Notes: a model not told the origin generated them from the letters alone. DNA of 64,000 nt from Gnetum montanum (GCA_015680685.1 MNCI01029688.1:1084410-1148409), one strand, 5' to 3'; shown: positions 32,462-43,439, numbered from the stretch's first letter. Program-made: numbers and translations.

Positions 32462-33834
32462 TGTACTATCTGAAATCGTCGGTGCCTGGCAAGAATGAAA
32501 AAGACACCAAGAGATCAACAGATAGACACAGAAGATCCTACCTTTGCTTGAGGACGAGCTAGAATTGATGAAGGTAGAGTACCTTGGGTGGTCCACACGC
32601 GGATCAGACAAGGATTTCCCCAAACATATGTCAATATGCAATATGTCGGGTTATACGTAAATGGTATGATAAATGTAAATTAGAACACCAGCGTGTAGGA
32701 ATGTAAACAAGAGAGAAAGAAATATAGCCGAAAAATGTGAAAAATCTTAGCCAAAAATGCAGCAATATTATTTCATACTGAAGATTACAATGCACCGATC
32801 TAGACGCAATTGTGAATCTGACACAAGGTAAATGAAGAGCCCCGGTGGATGCAAAGGGATGATGGTATGCTGGCTTGGGCTACAGGCACAGTGTGAAGAC
32901 TATGTGCTAAGCGTGCAAGGTAGAAGTCCAGCATGCAGGATGGGTGTTCTCAATGCTCTAAGTGTCGATTGCCCAGATTTCTACCCAGATTCTTTCTAGT
33001 TTTCCAACCCCTATCTAGTCAAAAATATGGGTTTTTATACAAGTTTGGGCATTAAATACAGATCTGAGATGGGATGATTGGCTGTGGGATGCTAGAATTT
33101 CATATCAGGTTACATGTGGAGTGTCGACCGAGTACAATAGAATGAAATTTTACAAGTGTACAGCTTGAACCATGCCGGCGTGTACACGCTGGGTGTATAG
33201 ACTCCACATGCTAGACAGCGTATGGGTAAGCATGAAGAATTTTTGATCAAATTTCAAACTGTGAAGCTAGTTTTGAGGATGGATCTAGATGCCTGATGTC
33301 CTGAGGATGTTTCTTGTCAATTTTTGGCTCATTTGACCTTGATTTGATAGGGTTTTATGAGGCTCCAAAAGTGTACATGTTAGGCGTACATGCTAAGCGT
33401 GCAGGGCGTGCAAGCCAGCATACAGGCATGAAAGTGCCACTTTTCAAGGTCACAACTTGATTTTTGGGAGCCCAAGATGATGTCTAATATTTTCCCTACC
33501 TCTAGGAGCTGATTTCCTATGAAAATCATGCTCTAAATGTCTATTTTGGCCTGCCTATGATTGTCATACACTGGGCGTACATGTTGGGCATGCACGCTAG
33601 GCGTACAAGATGCATACTTAGTGAAAACCAAGTCTTTTGAGCTCAAGATTTGCCAGGTTTGATGTCGGATGTCATCGTAGTCTTCTGTGGATCCCAAGGG
33701 ATCTTTTCTTGTTTAATTCAACTCCGTTTGATGCTGTTTTTGAGGTTTGCAAGCTTCGGTCATGCTAGGGAGCATCATGACTTAGTTCAATTCTTGTTGG
33801 AGAAGTGCTAAGCTCAGAATTTTGTGGTGTTTCA
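32462..33834 (-). repeat. B 5' LTR, 1373 bp
   Basis: Same length as the 3' LTR, starting TGAAACACCAC at 33834 and ending GATAGTACA at 32462. U3 has the GTGTACAYG/GGGCGTAC word array (33600-33170). Differences from the 3' copy are mostly C/T and G/A. Confidence 0.93.
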
Positions 33835-33839
33835 CACTC
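33835..33839. repeat. Target-site duplication of B, right copy (CACTC)
   Basis: Exact repeat of 15389-15393; marks where element C resumes. Confidence 0.92.
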
Positions 33840-34800
33840 CTTATCTTCAATGTAGGCCACTTCCTAGCTACCGCTAAATGCCCTACCCCTATGACTATGC
33901 CACCTAAAACCTTAGGTCCCACGACCCCAAGCCCTACACTGCATCTAGAAGAAAACATAAAAAATAAACATGCATCAAAAACCTCACTACCCAAAGCCCT
34001 CTCTACCATCATTCCCTTCCTACTACCACCATAGCTAAAATGGCACATGGCAGTGGTGGCCACCACCATGGTAGGGTGCACCACAAGACTACACTCCTAA
34101 ACCCTTGCCAAAGAACACCAAAAATGATAAATGAAAAACAAGCAAGAGGAAAGAGTGTAGTTAGTGTACCTAGCTGACGATAATGGCCTCCTCTTCTCCA
34201 TATGCACTTGTGATAGATAGTCTAGTGCTCTTTCTCCCTCGTTGATGTTTGCTAGTCCTAGGTGTAGGCATCCACTTTGATGCATCATTCTTCCCAACTA
34301 CACTCTCCACTGGTAGCACACAATAGCAATGGCAAGACTACGCTCTAGAAATTATGGTTAAAAGTAGTAAAATGACAACTTACCCATGGTAAAACATGCC
34401 TATATATTGTCCCAAGGTCATTTAAAGACTCATGAACCTAGGACTATGCTCCACATCAAACATCCAGTGGAGAGTGTATTTGGGTAAGAGCATAGTCAAG
34501 TGAGAGTGTATTCATCCATACTTAGCCAAAAATTTTAATTTTTCATTGCCCTATGAACACCAAGCTAATTCCACTTCCTAACATAGCCAGCCCTCCCCAA
34601 AATGACATGACTAATGCATCCATGATCCACTAAGACCTAAAACTAGCATGCACATAGCCAGCCAAGGCCTAAAACTAGCATAAACATGCTTACCTTCCTT
34701 AATAGCTTGCATGCATACTTAGGCAAATTTAATTACATTACTTTTTATTCATTTTCACATATTTGATTTATTAAAATAGGTTTCACTTGACATTCTTCTA
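33840..34800 (-). pseudogene. C antisense-gene remnants, 5' part
   Basis: Continuation of the minus-strand region cut by B. 34297-34180 reads on the minus strand as a basic, Ser-rich stretch (PRTSKHQRGRKSTRLSI) ending at a CAGCTAG/GTACAC that could be a donor; an acceptor-like TTTTCTTCTAG lies near 33950. B's main exon also ends in a basic stretch before a donor. The rest (34330-34800) is AT-rich with GAGTGTAGT words and no frame. The link to B's antisense gene is positional and weak at sequence level. Confidence 0.35.
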
Positions 34801-34959
34801 GTTCATTTTTCATGAACCTGACATAGCTATGCACAAGCAGATCTTCTCATCCTTGGTCACTAAGGTCTACGACAATGGAGCATTTAAGCTTGTTGATCAA
34901 GATGGAAATGAGTTTCCAATCTAGTGAACCATTCATACCTAAAGCCATACTATGCCTAG
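34801..34959 (+). pseudogene. pol: C integrase C-terminal scrap
   Basis: LVTKVYDNGAFKLVDQDGNE is the integrase tail found in B as VKAYDNGAFKLANMEGNE. After a one-base shift near 34917 the frame reads LVNHSYLKPYYA and stops at 34957-34959, matching D's LVNHSYINPYYM and its stop. Nothing of the integrase core, RNase H or RT is found upstream in C, so an internal deletion removed them. Confidence 0.8.
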
Positions 34960-34984
34960 CATGCAACAATGCACATCAATCCAA

Positions 34985-35545
34985 CATGGTAACCATTCAT
35001 CCACTATGACATTAAATTAGCATAGCATTCATCCACTATGATGTTAAATTGGCATAGAATTCATTCGCTATGACATTAAACTTGCATCTACATCATTTGT
35101 TTTCTATAACATTAAACTAGCATAGTAGCTCATTTTCCATGATGCTAAACTAGCACAATAGATTCACTATGATTCTAAACTAGTGTAGCATGTCCACTAT
35201 GATGCTAAACTGGCATAAGACATGTACACTATGACATTAAACTAGCATAGCATTGGTCTACTATGATGCTAAACTGGCATCCACACCATTTGTTTGCTAT
35301 GACATTAAACTAGCATAGTAGCATGTCCACTATGATGTTAAACTAGTACAATAGCTTGTTTGCTATGATGCTAAACTGGCATAGCACATATTCGCTATAA
35401 TGCTAAACTAGCATAGCATTCATCTACTACAATGCTAAACTAGCATATAGCAGTCTGATGGGACTATAAACTAGCATACCATGTTCTACTAGGATCTTAA
35501 ACTAGTAGGGCTATAGTCTATCAAGACCTTAAACTAGGTTTGTGG
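34985..35545 (+). repeat. C minisatellite after integrase: ATGCTAAACTAGCAT type
   Basis: About 17 units of 30-40 bases with core CTATGATGCTAAACTAGCAT and variants (GACATTAAACTAGCATAG). It is the largest TTAAACTA array in the window and lies directly after the integrase stop, as in B and D. Confidence 0.9.
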
Positions 35546-36689
35546 TCAACCATGTATAATTCTACAAGCAAGCAAGCAAGTATAACTCTAAATCCTCTCC
35601 CCCACCCCCCACCCCCTCCCTTTTCTACAACACATGGGTAAGGATACTATAGTCCCAAAATGGAGCACCTGAAACCAGTGTAGCCTTTGAAGAACTTGTA
35701 GCATCATCATCCCCTAACATTTCATTAGCTTTTTGAGCACTTAAAACTTGTCTAGACTTTGGAGCACTTGCACCATCTTCACCCCCCAACATTCCATTTA
35801 CATTGTGTGTTTTATGTTTTTCTTGTCTTCTTGGAGTTGTGTTTGTAAGATGAAGCCCTAGGTGGTCATGCAAAGACACATTTCATCATAGTAGAAAGTC
35901 ACCACATCACTTAGATGTGCATGGTTAGACTAGCTAAGCCTCTTAGAGTACACATTTTGCTTATCCCATTATAACCTACTCACATCCACTTTTTCATTTC
36001 ATTCATAACAAAGCTTGCAAATCCCTTGATGCTCACATGCTATGACCACATGGCACCCTCTTCACACATCACATCACACACCAAGCTTTCCAAGGTAGAC
36101 ATAACATAACTCATTCTATGGAAAGCCTCTATTGACTAGTCAAAGCCCAGGTAGATGTAACATATGTCATCCCAAGGAGAAAACACCTCTCATACAAACA
36201 CCATGTCATTTCATCAATGGCGAAGCCAAGCCCATTTAGTGACATGCAATTCACTTGATGGGAAGAATCTCCCTCCATAGTAAGCATTCAAAAAACAAAA
36301 AGAAAATAAATGAAGAAAAGCAAAGAAAAAAGCAAAAGGGACAAAGAAAATCCCAAAGCAACCCAACAACAATGAAATTTCACAACTAGCTTATCCTTGA
36401 ATCTACACCGTGTGCCTCTCACAAGCACTCCAACAAGAGGTCAATGATTTTAAGGATAAGCTACTATAGTTTCATGGTCACCATTAGCCATGAGGTCCTT
36501 ACATGACAATATCCCTACTTCCACCCTATCTTCCCTTTTTATTCCTAGCACATTTTCTATGCCTTCTCTCACTTTTTACCTACCATCTAGCATACCATTA
36601 TTCACAACACTCTTAAGCACAGTGCAATGACATCTGATCATGTGTTGAAGAGTGATGTTGATGCTAGCCTACTATGGTGTTTTGTCATT
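35546..36689 (+). other. C 3' region, no recognised gene
   Basis: A C-rich run CCCCCACCCCCCACCCCC lies near 35600. On the minus strand 35879-35625 encodes a duplicated unit (NGMLGGEDGASAPKSRQ and NEMLGDDDATSSSKATL); whether this is coding is unknown. An A-rich stretch is at 36295-36350. At 36371-36477 two arms of about 30 bases form an imperfect inverted repeat containing AGCTTATCCTT. Confidence 0.5.
36371..36477. repeat. C inverted repeat in 3' region
   Basis: Left arm ATGAAATTTCAC...AGCTTATCCTTGAATC and right arm GATTTTAAGGATAAGCT...AGTTTCAT are imperfect reverse complements around a loop of about 45 bases. Confidence 0.7.
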
Positions 36690-36742
36690 CTTTGTTGATG
36701 TCTCTCAGGTGATTCCTCTAGATGTCAACAAAGAGGGGCCAA
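36690..36742 (+). promoter_or_regulatory. C stem-loop and polypurine tract
   Basis: Arms 36690-36703 (CTTTGTTGATGTCT) and 36720-36733 (AGATGTCAACAAAG) form a stem with two mismatches around loop CTCAGGTGATTCCTCT. The tract AAAGAGGGGCCAA (36730-36742) overlaps the second arm and abuts the LTR. Confidence 0.8.
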
Positions 36743-38316
36743 TGAAACACCATCAAATTTGGACTTTGACATCCTAGCTACAAAATTTTCTAAGTGTTGA
36801 GACTATGCTTTCCATTACTCTAGAGCATAGTCAAGTGTAGTTGACACAAAGGATAGTTTTACAAAATTTTCTAAGTCTCAAGCCAACTACTGTAAGATTT
36901 TCTAAGTATTAAGACTATGCTCTCCATTGTCCCAGAGCATAAGTCAAACATAGTCAAGTGTTGAGACTACACTCTCTACCAACCTAGAATGTAGTCAAGT
37001 GCATTCAACTACAAGTTAGTTTCTACATGTTTTAAAAATTTCTATGAATACACTCATCCCTGGTCAGGAGCATAGTCAGCCTCCCTTGGAGAGCATAGTT
37101 AGCACATAGTCATATTTTGCAAAATGTTTCTAAGTGTGGGACTATGCTCTTCACTAGTCCAAAGCATAGTCAAGCGTAGTTATCCAGAATAGCCTCCAAA
37201 GGCCTCCACAATGTCACATCAGCATTTAGCTTAGCTTCAACTGACCTCCAACAAGCGTAGTTAATAAAATGCATCTTTTTTATATCCCTTTTATCCCAAA
37301 AATTGTAACTATAGTCAACCCCACACAAGATAGTGGAGAGCATAGTCCCAAAGAATAGTCTCCAAAGTTGCATTTTTATAGGTATATTCTGGTCCTCTTG
37401 GTGCATATACATGCACTTGGTAGCATAGTCATATTCTCTCAGCCTCGCAGAGTCCAATAGAGTATAGTGATCACAACACCTCTACCCTCAATGGAAAGTG
37501 TAGTTGGGTGATAGCATAGTCCTAACCATCCCACTACCACATGGCATCCATCCCACATTTTTTGCTAACCCTAGGCCTATAAATAACCCCATCATCAATG
37601 TTTTCAAGGTTGGTAAATTTGAAGCATTGGCACATTTTAGACTTCCTAGACTTGCAAACCTAAGGAGTGCTTGGTAGGAAACCAAGGGCATCTTGATAAA
37701 GTTGTAGACTACCACAAACCACCATAGCCCACCACAGTTCACCACAGGACATTACAACCCACTACACACCATGGCCACCAACCCAGCAGCCACAAACACC
37801 ATAGTGAAACATTAGTCTCCAAGGCCAGACACATCCAAGATTGTGACTATGTTATCCACTACACTTATTGTACACCGCATATCTTCTAACCCCTCTTGAT
37901 CTTAACTATGCTCAATCCCATTTGGGTTGGTTTTCTACTCCTCTCTCTTCCTCTTTACATTTTGAGCATTTTACTTGCATTTTTTCACTATTCTATCACA
38001 TAGTTGCACCCAAAACCACACTTGGATGATGATCTTTACATGTTGAAACCCTCATTTTTACCAAAAAACTTAACTACACATGACATCATTAACACTGTTA
38101 TCACCTTTTACATTGCATGAACACTTAGCATCATTTTCCATCAGCATTGCAGCTAACCATGCTACACCTCGCTACATTCACTAAGTCCCTATTTAATCGA
38201 CAAGACCATTCAAGGCACACCATCTCCACTTCTAGCAAGGCCTCATGTAGACTCAAGGTTAGGTTGTGCACCCATAAACCTCTCAGTGTTCTAGCCATTA
38301 ACATTTTTGGTTTTCA
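36743..38316 (+). repeat. C 3' LTR, 1574 bp
   Basis: Starts TGAAACACCATCAAATTTGG, ends GGTTTTCA before D's integrase resumes. It aligns with 8495-10017 including the GACTATGCTCT/AGAGCATAGTC array and TATA box TATAAATA at 37578-37585. About 50 bases longer than the 5' copy because of small indels. Confidence 0.92.
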
Positions 38317-38883
38317 CACCCCCAACCCAATGGGTAAGTAGAAGCAAGCAACAAGGCCATCATCAATTTTCTTAAGAAGATGCTCAACAATAGCAAGTGA
38401 AAGTGGCATGAGCAGCTTATCCATGCACCATGGGCATATAGAATAGCCTATCACATGGCAACAAGCATGACCCATTATAGCCTTGTTTATGGTTCTAAAG
38501 TTGTTTTACCTCTTGAACTGCAGGTACCATTGCTCTGAATAGCCTTGACCAACTTCATCAATGACAAGCAGAGTAAGGAGTTATGGACAAAAACACTAGA
38601 TTCAATTGAAGAGCAATGTATGTAGGCACTTGCTCACATTGAGCACTATCACGAGAGGTATAAGCAAAAACATCACCATAAATTAACCATGCACAAGATC
38701 AAGGAGGGGGACCTCATCCTCAAAACCATCTGTGAGCATGTAGACAAATTCTTATCCAACTAGGAAGGGCCTTTTCTTATCACTAGAGCCTATGAAAATA
38801 GAGTTTTTAGAATAGCTAACATCGATGGAAATGAGTTGGCCAATCTAGTCAATCATTCATATATAAATCCATACTACATGTAG
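38317..38883 (+). pseudogene. pol: D integrase, C-terminal half
   Basis: Continues the domain broken at 8494: the catalytic Glu region reads VEASNKAIINFLKKML (the preceding Gln is a stop), then WHEQLIHAPWAYRIAYHMAT, YSLVYGSKVVLPLELQVP, the HYHERYKQKHHHKLTMHKIK stretch, EGPFLITRAYENRVFRIANI and NHSYINPYYM with the natural stop at 38881-38883. Reading across the C insertion restores a collinear integrase, which shows that C inserted here. Confidence 0.88.
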
Positions 38884-38914
38884 TCGACAAATCATCAACA
38901 AGCGAGCCTACTTT

Positions 38915-39005
38915 CACTACAACCTTAAACTAGTGACACAACCTACCTGGGCCTTAAAATGGTACCATGGCCCACCATGATCTTAAACTAGCAACATCGT
39001 TGACC
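38915..39005 (+). repeat. D short TTAAACTA repeats after integrase
   Basis: Three units: ACCTTAAACTAGTGAC, GCCTTAAAATGG and GATCTTAAACTAGCAAC. Fewer copies than in B or C. Confidence 0.7.
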
Positions 39006-39073
39006 TAGATAGCTTGATTCTCATGTGGCCTGTATGCATCGTAACATTATAATATGCAATGATGTTTTGTATT

Positions 39074-39126
39074 CTTTGTCAATGGCTCTCGAGTTAATCC
39101 TCTATACATCAAAAAAGAAGGGCCAT
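39074..39126 (+). promoter_or_regulatory. D stem-loop and polypurine tract
   Basis: Arms 39074-39087 and 39103-39117 pair weakly around loop TCTCGAGTTAATCCTC, which matches the loops of B and C. The tract AAAAAAGAAGGGCCAT abuts the LTR. Confidence 0.65.
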
Positions 39127-40647
39127 TGAAACACCACACAATTTTGCATATCATAACAAATCTTTATCATGTAGCTTTTACCCTATGAAACTTGAGGTAA
39201 AATTTCATTATAAATGTAAAATTTGTAATCCACAATGGGAAATTTCACATACTTTATAATTTTGAGGCTAAAAATGCTTAATAAGTGTTCAAAGCCTCAT
39301 TTACCAAGTGAAAAAAGTCACCTAGTATCTATATTGGGCTTGGGAAGGTCAAAAATGCCTTTTGGAATGCCAAAAAGGTAATTTTATGGGTTTTATGAGG
39401 GATAGACATTTTTCTATTCTAAAAACACATTCAAGATGGTAGATCTCACCTACCCCCAACATGAAAGGATGGGGGGTTTGAAAACTTTCCTCCCTTCAAT
39501 GTGGAGACCAAAGGCACATTTTGGAAACTTTTCCCTCAAATTGGAAAGTTTTCCCCTAGCTTGGAAACTTTTTCCCCAGCCTAGAAAGTTTTCCCCCAAC
39601 TTGGAAACTTTCCCCCTAGCCTAGAAAGTTTCCCCCCTCCTAGCATGGAAAATTCAAACCCCTAACATGAAAGCCATAAGAAACAAAATTCATCAATTTA
39701 TGCACTTCAACATTAACTAGACACTTCAACAAGGATGGTGGAGAGATCAACGTGGAAGATTTATCTCCAGCATGGAAGGGGTGCCCCAGTTACTATTTTT
39801 AGTAAATAGAATGACCAAGGGGGAAGCACTTACTATGTTTAGTAACCCCCCAAAATTGGATGTCCATTTCACCTAAATTTGGCAACCAATTTGTAGAAAA
39901 ATTACATCAAATTTACAACCATTTTTCAGCCAAATTGTAGCCTCATTCATGGCCCAAAGACCCTATGAATGCCAAACTCCAACACCATTTACAAATTCCA
40001 CATTTTTTAAAAAAAAGTTCCAGATTTTTGGACAGCATTGAGCATTTTTGATAAAGTGGAGCTTATTTTAACAAGCAAATTCTCACCAAAGTTCAGCCAT
40101 TTTTCACAATTCCACACTTTAGGCATTTTTGAGCACTCAAGAGATCTTGCAAGTTCCCATACTTGCACTCTCTTGAACCCCAACATGGAAGAATTATAGC
40201 CTTGAGCAACCAAATTAGCAAATCCAAGGTTGTAGTGGCAAAGGAAGGTTCTATAGCATCAAGAGTGGCTTGGCACCTAGATTGTGGAGCAAATTATCTT
40301 AGCTTCAGCAAACTTTGAACTCTTGTACAATTGGATCCCCTTTTTGCTCATCCAGGCACCATTTGTACACATTTCTCTAGCTTATTTTTTATTCTTTCCT
40401 CAATAAAGTTTTAATTTTTTAGTTTTGTGTGCAAAGATAAATTTATTATTTGTGCATTATTCAAATCTATTTATATATCCACATGTTGCATCTCTCAAGT
40501 CCCTAGTTGATCTACTAGACCAACCAAGGCATCTTGAATCTCATTTTCATCATGAAGGCCCTAGGGATTTGAGGTTGAGGAATTGCTTGCACTAAGGATC
40601 CTTGGTTTTTATTTCTATTCTAGAAATTGAGGTTTTCGATTGCAACA
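39127..40647 (+). repeat. D 3' LTR, 1521 bp
   Basis: Starts TGAAACACCACACAATTTTG and ends GATTGCAACA. The body aligns with the solo LTR at 60920-62303: shared blocks include TACCCTATGAAACTTGAGG, ATTTCACATACTTTA, AAGTGAAAAAAGTCA and TTGGGAAGGT. The first 12 bases match the B and C LTRs but the rest does not. Confidence 0.88.
39521..39640 (+). repeat. 20-bp tandem repeat in D LTR, six copies
   Basis: Six copies exactly in register of TTGGAAACTTTTCCCCTAGC. The unit contains GGAAA and TTTCC as mirror-complement words. Absent from the solo LTR at 60920. Confidence 0.92.
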
Positions 40648-43439
40648 TGTTTCCCTCTCTTCTTTCTTATTTGTTAAACTTCAAGTTTATATACTAATTC
40701 TGATAGATATATGCCAAAATGTATTATTGATGGATATAGTTATAGATCTTTAATACCCTAGATTTCCAATTATCTTTATATCTATAGAGGTAAATAGTTT
40801 GGCCTAATTTGTAGATATTGTCTAATGTATAATGGTTCTACAACTTTATCTAACTATAGTGGTTCCAATAAACAATATTTCTTACTTAGCTATTGGATTG
40901 TGTCAAAGCTTTAATGTGTCTGATGTCCTTCATAAATGTTATATTAAACTTAATGAAGGAGGAGTACTCATGGAACCATTTCTCTTGTCATAGAATATTA
41001 ATGATTTATAGGTGATTAGAGAAATCTCTAGGTAGGTACTTATGGTAGAACCATCAATTAATTGGAATTTGATGATCTTTAGTTTAGCAAAACTACTCTA
41101 AAATTTAACTTGCTAATAGAATGAATGTACTTGTATAGGAATTTTAACATTCCACACTTTTCAAAAGATTTAAAGATGCTCCTAGAAGTTGAAGGAAAGC
41201 TTAGTTCAAAACACATTTATACCTCTTTGTTGGATAAGGAGACAAATGAAAATAAAGTATGGTTTCAACAATTATCTAGGTAGATTTTAGATTTAAAATC
41301 TAAAATGAAACTTGCATACTAGGTAGAGTGGTTCAAAATTTGATGGATCTATCCACTATAATGGTTCTTGATCTTGCATAGTTGCATCAAAATTTAACTT
41401 ACAACATTAATTTTGATTTTCTTATCAAGAGGGTGGAACTACTAACAACCATGAAGTGGTCTTGGAAAAGAAGTAAGAGAGTAGTTAGAACTACTAGAAT
41501 TAAAAAAAATATTAGAAGAACTAGTCCTTAGTCCTTCAAAACTAAGGAAAGTAAAGAAGAATTAAAGTAGATTTATCAAAAACCTAAAAGAAGAAGAGAT
41601 ATTAAAACCTCCAAAATTGAATAAGAATCAAAGGAATGTTATCACCCTCATCCATATCTTTCATATTATTTTTAGGTTATCATATCACTAGGGCCTAGTT
41701 CTTGGAACACAATGTACATTAGACATCAATTGCTATGAATCATTATTAATTATCTAATCTTATATCTAATACCTAAAATCCATAAGACAAGCTACAATGA
41801 TATGAAGGATGGTTCCAAAGCATCAAGTAGCATATTCCATAGTAGGTACATCCTTCATTCATAGTGTTTTTGAGCAAATTAAAAAGAAATTTTCTAAATA
41901 TTTATAGGACATGTAGACCATAATGAAGTAAAATAAACAAGAGAACATGTATAAGGACAAGGAAATAGCATTTCGAAGGTAATTAGTTACCACCTTTTTT
42001 TGAGAAAACCCTACATTTGGAAAGAAAAAAATTCAAGGCTTAAAAAATGGGTGAAGACCTTAAAGTATAACTAGTCCTTGGAGGATGAGATAGTAAGGTT
42101 AGAACATCAATTTCAATCCCTATAATAGCAGTTGAAGGCAAGCCATAGGGAATCTTAATTATTTTATGTTTCATGCGTTCAAATTTTGTTAAAATATTTC
42201 CAGGAAGGGCAAGAAGTATCGAGAAGATTCTAATGAATAGTTAAGTTCAAAATAAGTGACATGACATAGGCAAGTTCCTCTCTAGCTATAATTATTTCAT
42301 TCCCCTTATCATCACAACTAATGAGCTAGGTGATCCAAATTAATATTTTTGTAGATAAAGAAAATGATGAGATCTTAAAGGATCTTGAAACAATCAATAA
42401 ATTCATGAAAGAAGAGATAAGACTCAATGAAGTTTTGCTTTACCAAATAAATAACATTCATTACATAATTGGAATATCTTAAATGAAAGATCTCGAGAGT
42501 CTAAATCAAGTTCACTTAGATAAGATCTATGATAGAGCATTGGGACTAGGACTGAAGCATTATAATTAGGTGATAAACTCATTCTTCATTCTTGAATCAT
42601 AATTAATAACTAAAATTATGATAGTGAAACATGAATGAACATCAATGTCTAAAATTATAAATAAGGTTATTAATGGCATGGTAACTAGTATTAATAACTT
42701 TCATAAAGAAATAAAGCCCAATGTTCTATTTTAAAGCAGTATGTATGATGATTTTGGCTATTAGAGCTAAGGAGGCGATGATATAGGTTTTTTGAGGAGT
42801 TACTTGTATTTGTAGACCCTATGATTACAATAGTGGTAGTTATAAAATAGATAGTGACAAGCAAAATATTGAAGATAGGATAAGGGAAGGATAGAAAGAG
42901 AGGAAAGAACATGAGGCAACAAAGTAAGAACAAACTAAAAATTTTTGCAATTCTTGTAGTATAACTCATTGTACTCATCATTTTTTAAAATGAATAAATA
43001 GCTCCAATTCAACAAGACTTGATTTCTAGTTTTTTTTTTCTCTCTTTTTCATTCTACAAATTGATTATGTTTTAGCTATTCATTTTAAGTTTTATCCCTA
43101 AGTTAAATTCGACATCCTTAAACTGTATGGTTCCATTGTTTGATAGTATAAGAAGGATTAATTATCATTCTTTTAAAGTTTTCTCTTGAACAAATTAATT
43201 TCCTCATTTCAAAGGAACTATTTTATTTAGGATATTACTTCTAAGAAAATAAATTATTCTTATATAATAGGATTATGTCCTTAAATTGTCTCTAATTAGG
43301 GTATTATATTTTTGCCACTATCTCAACCTTGAAACTATGCATAGGTATCTAGACCATTACCAAAAGTGTATGTTAGAAAAATTGATATAAATTTTATTCA
43401 AAGTGATCCTAGGGTTAGTTGGAACTAATTTTGAAACTA
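40648..43439. other. No recognised gene
   Basis: AT-rich decayed DNA. A plus-strand stretch at 41950-42130 has a helical, charged character (EDEIVRLEHQFQSL) and 42350-42430 has EILKDLETINKFMKEEI, like coiled-coil parts of some element Gags, but I cannot assign it. The frame at 42691-42981 on the minus strand is low complexity and hydrophobic. Confidence 0.4.

Larger units (their letters stand above)
15394..33834 (-). mobile_element. Element B: complete Tat-like retrotransposon with an antisense gene, 18441 bp
   Basis: Both LTRs are exactly 1373 bp and the insertion is flanked by CACTC. Element order on the minus strand: LTR, PBS, 40-bp repeats, gag, proline-rich spacer, protease, TTAAACTA repeats, a region with a spliced gene on the plus strand, short repeats, RT, RNase H, archaeal-type RNase H, integrase, 37-bp repeats, 3' region, stem-loop, polypurine tract, LTR. 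The double RNase H puts it in the Tat/Ogre clade. The first 300 aligned LTR bases differ at roughly 9% by eye, mostly transitions, so the insertion is not recent. All genes have some stops, so it is not autonomous now. Confidence 0.93.
8495..38316 (+). mobile_element. Element C: Tat-like element with gag and protease but no RT
   Basis: C is bounded by LTRs at 8495-10017 and 36743-38316 and interrupts D's integrase. Removing B and one target copy leaves about 11.4 kb: LTR, PBS, gag, proline-rich spacer and protease, TTAAACTA repeats, antisense-gene remnants, an integrase C-terminal scrap, more repeats, stem-loop, polypurine tract, LTR. RT, both RNases H and the integrase core are missing. An ACCCC-like direct repeat flanks C (8489-8493 and 38318-38322), but it is offset by one or two bases from the TG/CA ends. 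LTRs have drifted apart (1523 and 1574 bp), so C is old. Confidence 0.85.
7684..40647 (+). mobile_element. Element D: Tat-like gypsy element, outermost host of the nest
   Basis: Only the 3' half is in the window, in two pieces: 7684-8494 (pre-integrase linker and integrase start) and 38317-40647 (integrase end, TTAAACTA repeats, pre-PPT stem-loop, polypurine tract and 3' LTR). Everything between belongs to C and to B within C. Protein and repeat features match element B closely (WYDNIK...HGES versus WYDDIK...HGET), so D is in the same lineage. It is the oldest layer. Confidence 0.8.

Noticed and set aside
33782-34084. 100-codon minus-strand frame as a protein gene
   Set aside because: It runs across the border of B's LTR into C, so it is not one gene; only its C-side part is considered with the antisense remnants.
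8489-38322. ACCCC as a perfect target duplication for element C
   Set aside because: The repeat is offset by one or two bases from the TG and CA ends and the site is C-rich, so it is only reported as approximate.
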